Notes under the pieces: generated by a model | Database searches by the model: none | Told to the model about the DNA's origin: nothing | The model's input: the letters and a program-made list of their open reading frames with translations, nothing else | From: Rotaria socialis | Lineage: Eukaryota > Rotifera > Eurotatoria > Philodinida > Philodinidae | Direction of reading: 5' to 3' | Assembly (NCBI GenBank): GCA_905331475.1 | Contig: CAJNYU010003962.1 | Location: 1 to 64,000, forward strand | Length of the DNA stretch: 64,000 bases | Translations under genes and position numbers: made by a program | Shown here: positions 50,401 through 61,600 of the stretch, piece after piece | Numbering within the stretch: position 1 is the first letter of the stretch | How the letters are laid out: every line of letters begins with the position of its first letter

Positions 50401-53203
50401 ACGTAGCATCGACAATGTTGCTAAATAGAGTCAATATCCCTAATTACGACAGTAAAAAATTCACTTCGATTGTTCAACTTCGTTCGTCGTCAATTTACTT
50501 TCGAATGAAAGTATATTTATATGTGCATGATCCTTGAAGTCTCCTGTTTCAAATGGTATGCTTTGAACTTTTCTCACTCATATAGTTCTCGAGAAAACAG
50601 CGGTCTACGATTAAGACCTCTCGTTGTCGTTATTAGAGTTNAATCGAGAAAGAACTCGATGGACTAATTAGAATCATGGACGTGCCTCGATAAAGTCGCT
50701 ATATATTATCGATAAATAGAGAAATTAAATAAGAGAAATTATAGAATATTAAGAATAGGAGCTGGAGTTAACTAAAGTTAGAATAATAGCAGAACAATAG
50801 GTGATAACGATACATGATAAAAACTTCGCGGGACGTTTTAGTAAATTGATTTGTCCCGTCCCGGGACAGAACGGGATTTGGCGGGATAGTCCCGCATCCC
50901 GCGGAGCTCTGGTTCTCATACTAAAACCTTGCACACGCCATTGAGACATAGGAACTTTAACAAACCATTGTCCTTGAAAATACTGTAACAAACAGAGATG
51001 TCATAATATCCTAACACTGGGTATCGTCAACATACCAGTCACGATAGAGTCAATATCTCTAATTACGACAGTAAAAAATCTACTTCGATTGTTCAACTTC
51101 GTTCGTCGTCAATTTACTTTCGAATAAAAGCATCTTTATGTTTGCATGATCCTTGAAGTGTCCTCTTTCAAATGGTGTGTTTTGAACTTCTCTCACTCAT
51201 ATAGTTCTCGAGAAAACAGCGGTCTACGATGAAGACCCCTCGTTGTCGTTATTAGAGTTACTTTCCTTAATTACGACACTAAGCAATTTTTTGTCCCTAA
51301 TTACGGCAAATGCACTAAAAACCGTCTAGTATTAAAAAAGAGACAAAACTTGCATTACATACGAATAGCACGATGGTTTTTGAAGTCTTTTCATAACACA
51401 GTTTCATATTTGAGAAAGATTGATTTTTTTCGTGTCTGTGGTCCCCCACAGGTATTTGAAAAACACTTTTTTCCTTTATTCTATTTGTTTTCTCAATACA
51501 TCGATAGAACAAAGTGTGGTGATTACCAATATGTTGTATTTTTTTAGTGTCTGCAGTAAGATAGCAGAGATCCGTGACATTTATGTATTACTGAAAAATC
51601 AGTTTTTCCTGGAAACCAAACACAGGATTCGCCTAAAACCTTCACCGAATACTTCCATTTGACGCATAATTATTTTCTCTGCTAGAATATATAAGATAAT
51701 GTCTGGTACAAAAACAGTTTAAAAAGTTTTTGACTGGGATACCGACCCCAATAGTCATCCAGTCAAAGGCAGTCAAATTTGTGATACCCACAGAAACTGC
51801 ATATAATACAGCTCAGAACACTCATTTTTGTACTAAATAGGTCACTGAGCGAGAGATTTTGAACAAGTAAGCTTTGTTTGGCTCCTTCTTGAACGATTCC
51901 ATATATAAGGGCCCAAATATGTGTCCTTTCATGCTAGCTGAGTTCTAAAGTTTCACATTGAAATGATTCTGAGTAAAAAGAACCTATTGAGTTTCACATT
52001 TGGGATAAAAATATTCATGATTGACTGTAAAAGGTGGAGTTTATATGGGTATGTAAAATGCACTATTTTTTCACTAAAAGACTATTGGGGTCGGTATCCC
52101 AGTCAAAAACTTTTTAAACTGCTTTTGTACCAGACATTATCTTACATATTCTAGCAGAGAAAACAATTCTGCGTCAAATGGATGTATTCGGTGAAGGTTT
52201 TAGGCGAATCCTGTGTTTGGTTTCCAGGAAAAACCGATTTTTCAGTAATATATAAATGGCATGGATCTCTGTTATTTTTCCAACAATACGAAAAAAAGAC
52301 ATCATAGTCGTGATCACCACACTTTGCTCTATCGATGTATTGAGAAAACAAATAGAATAAAGGAAAAAAGTGTTTTTCAAATACCTGTGGGGGACCACAG
52401 ACACGAAAAAAATCAATTTTTCTCAAATAGGAAACTGTGTTATGAAAAGACTTCAAAAACCATCGTGCTATTCGTATGTAATGCAAGCTTTGTCTCTTTT
52501 TTAATACTAGAGGGTTTTTAGTGCATTTGTCGTAATTAGGGACAAAAAAATAGCTTAGTGTCGTAATTAAGGAAAGTAACTCTAATAACGATAACGAGGG
52601 GTCTTCATCGTAGACCGCTGATTTCTCGAGAACTGTATGAGTGAGAGAAGTTCAAAACACACCATTTGAAAGAGGACACTTCAAGGATCATGCAAACATA
52701 AATATGTTTTTATTCGAAAGTAAACTGACGACGAACGAAGTTGAACAATCGAAGTAGATTTTTTACTGTCGTAATTAGGGATATTGACTCTATAGATTAG
52801 CTGAATCGTTTGTTTTTTTACCATCAGGTGCAATTGGATAGTTTTTTCTTCTTTCTAACAATTTTGCCATTTCAGCTTCCGCCTTTTCTTTTTCCAGTAA
52901 TTCGAAAAAGCCCAATGTATCTGTATCATCAACATCTGTTAGAACTAAAAACAAATAAAACAATATTAATATAGATGACGATGATGATGATCTCTATGTT
53001 TTAAAAAACCTTTTGAAGTTGACTTTTCATCGAGATGAACTGTTTGCGGTGGTTCGAGTACAGTTCTAAACAAAACAATCAAATAAATTAAATAATAACT
53101 AATGAGAATTGATTTTTCTATCGTGATGCTACCTGCCACTTATGGTTACTCTCTTTCTTCGTTGCTGATTATACGATGGCGAAGGGGTTTTCGGATGTAT
53201 CAT
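44463..53203 (-). CDS. Large HEAT/ARM-like repeat protein of unknown function
   Basis: 24 exons: 53133-53203, 53010-53065, 52822-52944, 50103-50188, 49895-50014, 49829-49849, 49572-49692, 49472-49512, 49370-49423, 49070-49242, 48837-49014, 48673-48777, 48337-48620, 47804-47978, 47642-47743, 46890-47587, 46780-46832, 46150-46722, 45583-45744, 45358-45527, 45108-45295, 44908-45040, 44695-44715, 44463-44570. They join to 1271 residues with every phase matching. The N-terminal half has an acidic region then amphipathic helical repeats (about 200-560) resembling HEAT/ARM, e.g. VSNGVILLLSHNDADYRLIAATVLADLG and INDPRILVRTECCDTLKKL. A disordered middle carries a His-Glu repeat and a Pro/Thr-rich stretch. 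The C-terminal third is mixed and Arg-rich near the end (SKPRRRRIYMH). I cannot name the family. The third intron (50189-52821) is 2.6 kb and full of mobile sequence, so the exon 3 to 4 junction is the least sure. Confidence 0.72.
50426..50640. repeat. Partial third copy of the fold-back arm
   Basis: 215 bp beginning TAGAGTCAATATCCCTAATT are nearly identical to the first 215 bp of the left arm at 51045 and in the same orientation. Homology stops exactly at the ambiguous base N at 50641. Confidence 0.8.
50641..50641. other. Ambiguous base (N) at a repeat boundary
   Basis: The only N in the window. It sits where the partial repeat copy ends, which suggests a low-confidence join in the assembly. 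Confidence 0.9.
50825..50911. mobile_element. Truncated hAT-type terminus
   Basis: Ends GCGGAGCTCTG at 50911; read from the other strand it begins CAGAGCTCCGCGGGATGCGG, a hAT-type end (Y-A-R-N-G) with CGGGA/TCCCG repeats behind it (GTCCCGTCCCGGGAC at 50852-50866). No matching opposite end or 8-bp duplication is visible upstream, so it is a solo end or a fragment. Confidence 0.55.
50912..50982 (-). pseudogene. Orphan exon-like fragment beside the hAT end
   Basis: On minus a TTTGTTACAG acceptor is followed by an open, protein-like stretch (YFQGQWFVKVPMSQWRVQGF), with a GTATGAG donor after the first base of the next codon. It abuts the hAT terminus. Its entry phase (0) does not match HEAT-gene exon 3 (phase 1), so it is either a lost or alternative exon of that gene or a captured fragment. 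Confidence 0.4.
51045..52792. mobile_element. 1.75-kb fold-back element
   Basis: Arms of about 711 bp (51045-51755) and 713 bp (52080-52792) are reverse complements at high identity, with a 324-bp spacer. Both ends begin TAGAGTCAATAT, and the motif CCCTAATTACGAC recurs about three times per arm (start, about 51270, about 51290). ORFs of up to 111 codons in each arm are copies of one another in opposite strands and match nothing I know. No clear target duplication was found. It sits in intron 3 of the HEAT-like gene. Confidence 0.8.
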
Positions 53204-53741
53204 TTCTTTCTATACCGTAACTAACTTTTAGTAAACACGATGAAAATAAAACTGAATAATCAAAAGACGATGCATTCACTTGAAGCTGTTGATGTTATTT
53301 TAATAAGTTAGACGGCTTTTTTCTTTTTTTCTTTCTCTTTTCAACGCTTGATCTGCTTATGCTGGCATTAAAAACAATCTACTTGCCAACATCTCAAGTA
53401 TATTCATTTCAAATAAATAAAAAGTTATAAGAGCGATGTGTGAAATGGATCTCTTTGGCTTTTTAATGGAATGCAAGAAATAAAATATTAGTGTGAAACT
53501 TTGCAATTCTCTTACAAGTAAACCAAAGAACAAAAGAGAAAAAGAATTCTTTTTTGAATTTAACAAAAGAGTGGTGACAATGCGACACGTAGATAGAAAG
53601 ATTTCCAACTCCGTCGTGTCAATAATTAATTTTTTATGTACTACTTTGTAAATATTCCTATTTGAATAGAGGCAGAGAGAGAGAGAGAAATAAAAACAAA
53701 GTACGGGCCTCACTCTATGATACTCTTTTTTTTCTTTTGTT

Positions 53742-56700
53742 TCAATAACAATATAACAACGAGATGAGAAACCTGTGCAGAGTGCAGTTTTCTTTCTCTC
53801 TCAACACAGAACATCCAATATAGTCGTTTTGATCAACATACTCATCAAATTTTTTGTTGATTTGAACGGGCAGTTCGATTGCATCGTCCTAAACGATAAA
53901 ATATAATAATGGAATATAATAATAATTTCCCACCATAAGTTTTCTTATTAAAGTTATCTATTTTTTTTAATGGAAGAAGCCTCTAGAAGTATATGTTTCA
54001 AGCATGTAAATGAAAAAGAATCAACTCTTTGTTCTTATCTTTTCTGTTTCTGCTTTCCTTGATGTAATTTGGCAGCATCAATGCCTTCTAAAAATTCACG
54101 CGATACATCAATTTGTAGGAGAAACAAGATCTTCTTCTTTTGTTCTATTTACTATTAAATAGATATTAAATCAATCTCAGATTGTCGATTATTTAAATGT
54201 GGCAAAAGCTGCCATCAAATATTCGAAGAATTATTGCCGTTTTTTTTATACTCGAGACTATCTAACACTTGAAACATAATTATTGTAATATGACAGCTGT
54301 GCGCCGATGTTAAATTGAAAAAAAAACGGAAGTTTACGTCAAATAGAAACTTTCTCATCAATGAGATAGCTATTCAAAAAGCAGACGGAATTTTTTTCTT
54401 GTTTCTAGGCAACAAAAATATTGTTTTTCTCATACTCTATATTTACCTTAATTGTTTTTTTACTTAAATCAAACAAAACTTGCTCTGGGGCGAAATCACT
54501 AATCATTAGAAAACTAAAAGCAAACAAAAAAAAATACATGAATCATTTAAGAAAAGAATTATTCGTACTTTAACCGCCTAAGTGATATCAATAAAAGATC
54601 TCCTCGATCATTAAGATTAGCAATTGATATTAAAGGAAAATCACATTTCAATTTTCTTATTGCTTCATTCTCTTTCGTCCATAACTAAAATACAATCATT
54701 GACGTTTTTGTTTTGATCTTCTCTATTACATATATCTATTTATTTACGATTATTTCATTCATGGTATTTAAAGTTGTAAATAGACCGAGTGCATCACAAC
54801 CAGTAACCGATTTTATTGGTGCATGTTCATAAAGAATATCTTTAGGTGAAATTTCATCCAGACCCTCTTGTGTTATTGTATACATTTGAATATAACCACG
54901 AAGATTACATGCAATAGCAATACGATTTTCAGCCATAGCTGAACCAATATGCGGAGCATCCAGACGAATCTTTTGAGAAAATTAAAAGATAAATAAACTT
55001 TTCACTTGCTCGAATAAATTTACCGGTGATCCTAATTGACGTAAAAAAACCTCATGACCTTGAATTGTCAGACGATAGAATTTTGCTACAAAATCATTTC
55101 CAATAGTAAGTAAATATCTTGCTCCTCCTAAACAATCAAAACATAAGCAATGAAGGTCGTCTCTATTCAATAATTCATTGAATTTTACTTCGAGTCGTAT
55201 ATGTTTCGTAGGATTGAAATATTTCTAAACAATCAATTGTCGTCGTATTTTCATGTGCTTGAAAATAACTGTATAGTGCTTCTGGTGTATCAGGCAAGAG
55301 AGCATATTTAAGTTCATGATCGCCAGGAACGAGATAGAGCTATCATTTGTTTTTATAAATAAATTTATTGTTAGAAAAGAAATCACAACAAACAAACATT
55401 GAACTTACTTTTCCGTTGGTTGTTCCAACAAATACAACGCCAAATGCTCTACGTCTTTTTGTATGTTCAGGAAGAAGTGAAAACTTGAGAGAAAATATTG
55501 AACATTTTCAAAATTCAATATTCATACTGACCCACATAAAACAGCAAAGTTTGGTAAACAAACATTCTTCTTTGACTTCGAATATATTCATTAAATACGA
55601 TGGATAACTTGAACAATTATATCTGCATACTAAATGAGATACAGAATTAAATCGACTATCAATATCGTGTGATTTCTACCTGTTTTACTTGTAACAATAT
55701 AAAGAATTTCTCCAGCTGAATCGAACGCAAAATCGTGTACAACAATTCTCTAATAAGATGTTGAAATATTAATTTATTTGTTCTCATAATAATGAAATTT
55801 ATTACGTACATCAGGAGATAATGGAATAATATTAATGATTTGTGAGGAACGTGGATTATAAACTGTAAAAAGATTTTGTGGGCTTCGTATAGCTACACGT
55901 GCTGGAATGCTACCAACTGGAAATGTAACACGAACTTGTTCAACAGCTTGTAAGGTACCAGAGAATGATCGAATTGGCTACGAAAATAGAAAAATATTAG
56001 ATTTAATGTCAACGGACTCGTTCTATTACTAATGTATAATTTAATAATTGTAGATCGTTTTTAAATTTAATAAGTAAATCTTCGCCACGCACGAACATCA
56101 TACGTTCAATAGGTGCATGACAGCGATGTTCACCAAGCTGAGAAATAAACATCGATAATTAATTTACTTATTTATGACGGCAGAGAGCAGGCTCATTACT
56201 TTAATGAATGATTCAAGAGAATAAAAACATACAGCACCATTTTCAGTGCCAGCAATTATTATCCCGTCACTAGTGATTAACAAACCTAAATAAATTTAAA
56301 TAAAAAATAGATGTTAATCTACTATACTACTTACTTCGAATTTCAGCTCGTTGTACTTGTAATTGATATCGAACAGGAATTGATTCTGTACCAATTTCAA
56401 ATACCTACAATATCAGTTGTTTTCATAGGTTCATAAAAATGGGACATGAAGAAATAATAATGGTAATCTTATTCTCTATAGATATAGCAAAATTCGATTT
56501 CAATTACCTTCATCACACCATCAGAAAATCCCATTAAAATAGAAGAACCATAAATATTTGCGCTAAAAGAAGAATTTATTATTTTCTTGCATAGAAATTA
56601 AATAAAAGAGTTACCATGTCACTGGTGCACCATGAGCAGAAAGAACAGTAGCTGATTCTCGGTTTAACTAAATAAATGAAAAATTAGTTTTTCTGTTTTC

Positions 56701-57751
56701 TAAATTGGATACGATCAATACGAACGAGTGTATCAAATATTAAACAACCTTTGTGGCCAATAATGAATAACTTATGTGTTATAGGATCGAGTTTCATATC
56801 AATAATATTGTGTTGTCGATTGATAAATGCTGATTTCAATTGTTCGCCAAGTTTTAAATCATATCCATTCTATGCAAATAAGAAATCTATTAATGTTTTA
56901 CTACGATAAAAGTAATATTTATTTACTCCATCTCGTATAAGATACCATCGAACAAAAAAACCTTTATCACCACCAACATAGATTATATCGCGCGTAGTTT
57001 TATCGTAAATTATTCTACAAATATTTTTTCGGCAAAGAAATAATTCTATTAAATAATTTGTTTTACCTTCGAGCAACACCTGCACAATTGATCGATGTTA
57101 AGTATTTTAATTGACCATTTCTATTTGAAAGTAAATATAATTTATTATTTGAATAACCAACAGTAAGCTGAAAACAAAAGAAATTAATTTTATTAATTTT
57201 GTTTTCTATTCTTTATACTTTAAGTTTAGGAATATATTTTAATAATTGAAATGATGGAAATTGAAAATCGTATCTAAATTAAGGGAATATTCGTATCGCT
57301 ATGATTTTATTGAATTTTTATTTACTTAAAAAATCGTCGAATAACTCCTGTACGTAATGATGTAAAATAAACCACAATAGCTGAACGTGGATCTTTTGGA
57401 TCATCATAAAATAATGATGTAATAATCATATCTTCTACATTATTTGAATCTTCGTCTTCATCAACTGATCGATAATATGTAAATGCTTGAAGATGAGCAT
57501 CAAATTGAAATTGAGTTAACGACTATTTTTGTTGTCGGAAAAGGAGAATATCATTCAATTTGATTTTTTGTAGAAAAAAAAATACAAACTCGACTTGAAA
57601 ATAATGGAAATTGAGGAATTTTCGATTGTAGCGAAGATGATCTACGTGAAAGATGCGGAGATTCTTCATGTATTTTTGATGTATATTGTAGTTGATTAAA
57701 AATACGCGATTTAGCTGATGACCAAGAGAGTAATTTCGGTTGAGCTAACAT
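53742..57751 (-). CDS. Beta-propeller (WD40-like) protein of unknown function
   Basis: 21 exons: 57590-57751, 57326-57522, 57219-57273, 57067-57167, 56927-57014, 56726-56869, 56615-56667, 56508-56562, 56335-56404, 56233-56285, 56030-56137, 55810-55977, 55680-55749, 55532-55629, 55409-55483, 55189-55339, 55024-55160, 54748-54969, 54569-54684, 54447-54513, 53742-53888. They join to 778 residues. Repeated four-strand units are visible, for example DIIYVGGDKGFFVRWYLI, KLFIIGHKGCLIFDTL, HGAPVTWCANIYGSSILMGFSDGVMK, GIIIAGTENGA and NRIAIACNLRGYIQMY. Classic WD dipeptides are mostly missing, so this is a divergent propeller, perhaps two, as in ciliary or trafficking scaffold proteins. I cannot name it. 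ATG at 57749-57751 is chosen because the frame above lacks an ATG; CATCTAG lies eight bases upstream. A competing 3' exon is noted in the findings. Confidence 0.72.
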
Positions 57752-58660
57752 CTTATATTCTAGATGCAAACTATTTATTGCGTTGCGTTAGTAATAAAAA
57801 TTCTGTTTCGTTTGATAATCGAATCAGACTATACAGAATCCGTAAATATATATATATATATATACGTGTGTGTGCTCAAGATAAGAAGAGTTTTCAGTTT
57901 AATAGTCAGATTACTTTCTTTGTATCGTTATTGACAGACTGTTTTAGATAGAAAACGAAAAGAAGGTCGTACTACGAAAAAAAATGAAAACACACTCTGT
58001 CAACACATCGACAATCACTAAGATATTTTTATCATAAAGAAATTTATTCAGTGCCTGTGGATGAATCAGTGAAAGAGCATTATTGCAGGTTGCTACTCTC
58101 AGGAAACAGAAGTCCAGAGCCCGCGGGAAGGACCCAATATTGGGGAGTGTAAGGGGGTGTTTGCAACAAAGTTCGCACAAAAATTACAAAAAATCTTCTC
58201 CTGTCGCTGAGAAAAATTGAAACTTTTCAATTATTGGGGGGCGTACACCCCCCACACCATCCCCCCACTTCCGCGGGCTCTGCAGAAGTCAATGCACAAG
58301 TCTTTTTCAGGTATTCAGTGTCTCATCTAGAAAGCGCTCTTTTGATTCGGACTTGCTTGAAGTCGTTGCTTCATAAAGTATTCTATTTTTAATAGTCATC
58401 TTTTAGCGTCATCTGTTGAAACCGATTGTTGGTAAACCTATCAAATCGCATCGTCATATTCATTCATGATTTTATCATTTTGTTGTAAATTTTGACAGAT
58501 AAAATTCGAAAAGATTAATCTCTATGATTGGATAAGTTCGTAAAATAATAAAATCTAATGAATTTAAAAAAAAAAGAATGTTTTGATTCATGTTTATTCT
58601 ACTCACTGATAAGAATATTTCACTGACTATCTATTCGTTTTGTTTTGCTTTAGATAGATA
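57752..58660. promoter_or_regulatory. Divergent intergenic region, propeller gene / WASHC5
   Basis: About 0.9 kb between opposite start codons, with a TA/GT-rich stretch (57846-57872) and a 168-bp hAT MITE. TTTGCTTTAG ends seven bases before the WASHC5 ATG. Confidence 0.5.
58115..58282. mobile_element. Intact hAT MITE with perfect 8-bp target duplication
   Basis: The termini CAGAGCCCGCGG (58115-58126) and CCGCGGGCTCTG (58271-58282) are exact inverted repeats and fit hAT ends. CAGAAGTC occurs immediately on both sides (58107-58114 and 58283-58290), a perfect 8-bp target-site duplication. The interior contains GGGGGGCGTACACCCCCC-type palindromic runs and no ORF. It is much more GC-rich than its surroundings. 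It lies between two divergent genes. Confidence 0.92.
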
Positions 58661-61600
58661 ATGAGTGATTTTCTAGCAGCAAATAATCCGTGCGGTCAAA
58701 ATCTTTTACAACTTGTTGCAACAGGCAATGCAATTATAGCTGAACTACTCCGTTTAGCTGAATTTGTACCGCCATTATTTAAAGTTATTAATATACGCGA
58801 TGCAGGAAAATATGCTGATATTATATTTGACTTTTCGTATTTTTCAAAGCAAGAATATTACGATGAACTAATTAATAATCGAGCAGTACGTTTGAAAATA
58901 ATGATTGACTGATTTCTATTTTTGAAAAAAACTTTCCATTAAATAGGATCTTCAAGATCTTGATGATGAATTTCGCGAAAATAATCTCACATTACTAACA
59001 CGATTTTATCAAGCATTTGAAAGTGTACATAAATACGGAATTGAATTTAATCGGTATGTACAAACAAATTCAAGACTTGGGATTTTATTTTATTTTATCT
59101 ATAGATACATTGAAGATTTGTCTAGTGGTACTTATTTACAACAAACAGTTGAGAGTGTTATTGCTAACGAAGCAGGAAAACAATTAATGGTAAAAACAAA
59201 TCTGCAATATCCTTTGCTTTTTTGCTAACTGCATATGAGACTGAAAAATGCTTTCCAATTCAATATATATATATAATTTCGACATATTGAAATAGATTTA
59301 AGATAATTAGGCAGAATTCTAGTGGGTCGAATCATAATGTGGTATGTGTCAAGGAGGGTTGAACGAGTCGTTCTCTAAAACACAATATCAGTGTCTACAT
59401 TGAAATATCAGCATGAGACATACAAATAATTGTTGAATGAAATCATTTAGACTGAAGCTGTTTATTTATTTGGTGTAATGTTAATCATTTTGGACTTAAA
59501 ATACGATGGTGCTGCTCGAGAACGAATGATCGTATCATATTTTCGTTACAGGTAAAAGAATTCTTTTGATATGCAGATATTTCTCTCTAACAACAATGTT
59601 CTTTTTAGTGGTAAACGTAATGCATTGGATAGTAATATTGATGAAGTAGGAAAATTATTAGCACGAAATGATGGTTTTTCACTTCAACCGTATAAACGTC
59701 CAATTGGCTATCCTGAAAATTATTTTAGGTAAGAAAAGCTCTTCCGTATGGACATTCAAACTGATATTTATTGCATATAGACGTATTGGTTTTCGTGAAG
59801 ATGTTATTGGTATGATCATAGGACGTTTACGTTCCGATGATATATACAATCAAAAGAAAGCTTATACTGAACTCGAGCATCAAACAGCAGCATATGCAAC
59901 ACAAGCAGCTATGCTTTATGTTTTACTTTATTTTTATCCCGACGTCTTACACAATAAACAAGCTATCATGCGTGAAATTGTCGATAAGCATTTCGCTGAT
60001 AACTGGGTGATCAATTTATATATGGGTATGACAGTAAATTTAATTGATGCATGGGAACCGTATAAAGCAGCAAAAGCAGCACTCAACAACACACTTGATA
60101 TTCAAGCTGTTAAAAGTCGAGTATGTTATTTTAGGATCTAAAGCGGTTTCGTAGTGCACTGTAAAACAACGTCTTGACATAGACCCCAGTAAATAGTCTC
60201 TAGGAATAAAAAGTTCGCTTCACAATAAACCCTAGTAGAAAGAAACGGAATTTTTGGAAATCTTTTTTTCTATGAAAAAAATTCTGTTATTTATTTAGAG
60301 TCAAATGATTCATGAGAAAGTTATTAAATTAAATAAACAAGTCGAACAATATTTAATCGAAGGTGTTTTAGTTGAAGAATATGTTTTAAAATCAATTTCG
60401 GCATTATTAAAATTCATGAAAGAATGTAATATATGTTTACGATGGATTATATTACACACAAGTGAATTACCTGTTGGTGCCGATAATAATAAACGATGCA
60501 AACAAATGTTGCAAATGGTTGTTACTGACTCACAGTATAATCCAGCAGATGTATTTAAACTATTATTGAATACAGCGCAATTTGAATTCAATCTTAAAGA
60601 GGTTTTGCTTATCGTTTAAGTAAAAATGAAAAATTCATTTTTTGTTTTCTTCTTCATAGCTTGTTAGTTTATTGTTAGCTGAAAAACATGAACGATGGAC
60701 AGCAAATAGAAAGGAAGCTGTTGAACGTCTTATTGAATTAGCTGATGTTTTTTCGGGTGCAATGCCATTAACACGTGTAGAAAAAAATGGTACGAATAAA
60801 ATCTTCGTTGTTGTTTTACTCTAAAATTAAAGTTATTTTTGATCTTTCTATAAATAGATAATCTTCAAACGTGGTTTCGTAAAATGGCTAAAAGTATTGA
60901 ATCGTTAGATTTTCAAGATTGGACAAGTGCCGGGCGTCAAACAAATCAAATAATGACAGCTCTTGATGAAGTACAACAATTTCATGAACTTGATGCTAAT
61001 ATGCAAGTGAAACAATTTCTCAATGATAATAAACGTCTTTTGAGTACAATGATTTTATTAAATAATGTTCAAGAATCAACTATTAGTATTATGGATCTTG
61101 TTGCCGATTTATCTTATGCATGGATTATTATTGATAGGTAAAACTAAATAGAGTGATGAAAAACATTTGAATATCTCCCAAACACTCCGAGTTCCAATCA
61201 TCGAAAATACGCTTTCATTTGTAGCAAAAACTATATTGAATTTTCTTTCTACTATTACTCTTGAGCGTCTAGCTGTGTTTTGCAATGTTAGCTGACTCGA
61301 ATCTGTTCAGTTACTAAAACCTTTTCATAATTTCTATGATATTTATTTAGTTTTACTGGCGTAATGCAAGAAGGAATAAAACGTAGTCCTTCGTTAGTAA
61401 CAAAACTACGTGCAACATTTTTAAAAGTAAATAATCTTTATTTCATCAACAAAGAACAAGTGATGCTATTTTAATTTTTCAAAAAATTAAGCTATCATCA
61501 GCACTTGATCTTCCATTAGTACGAATCAATCAAGTTGGTAGTAATGATCTTATGACTGTAAGTCATTATTATTCCGGTGAACTTGTTGCTTATGTACGAA

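Noticed and set aside
50749..50991. 80-codon minus ORF as a gene
   Set aside because: It fuses an exon-like fragment with a hAT terminus; the second half is transposon sequence.
51315..52521. ORFs of 65-111 codons in the fold-back arms
   Set aside because: They occur as mirror pairs in both arms, have no known domain and no transposase motifs.
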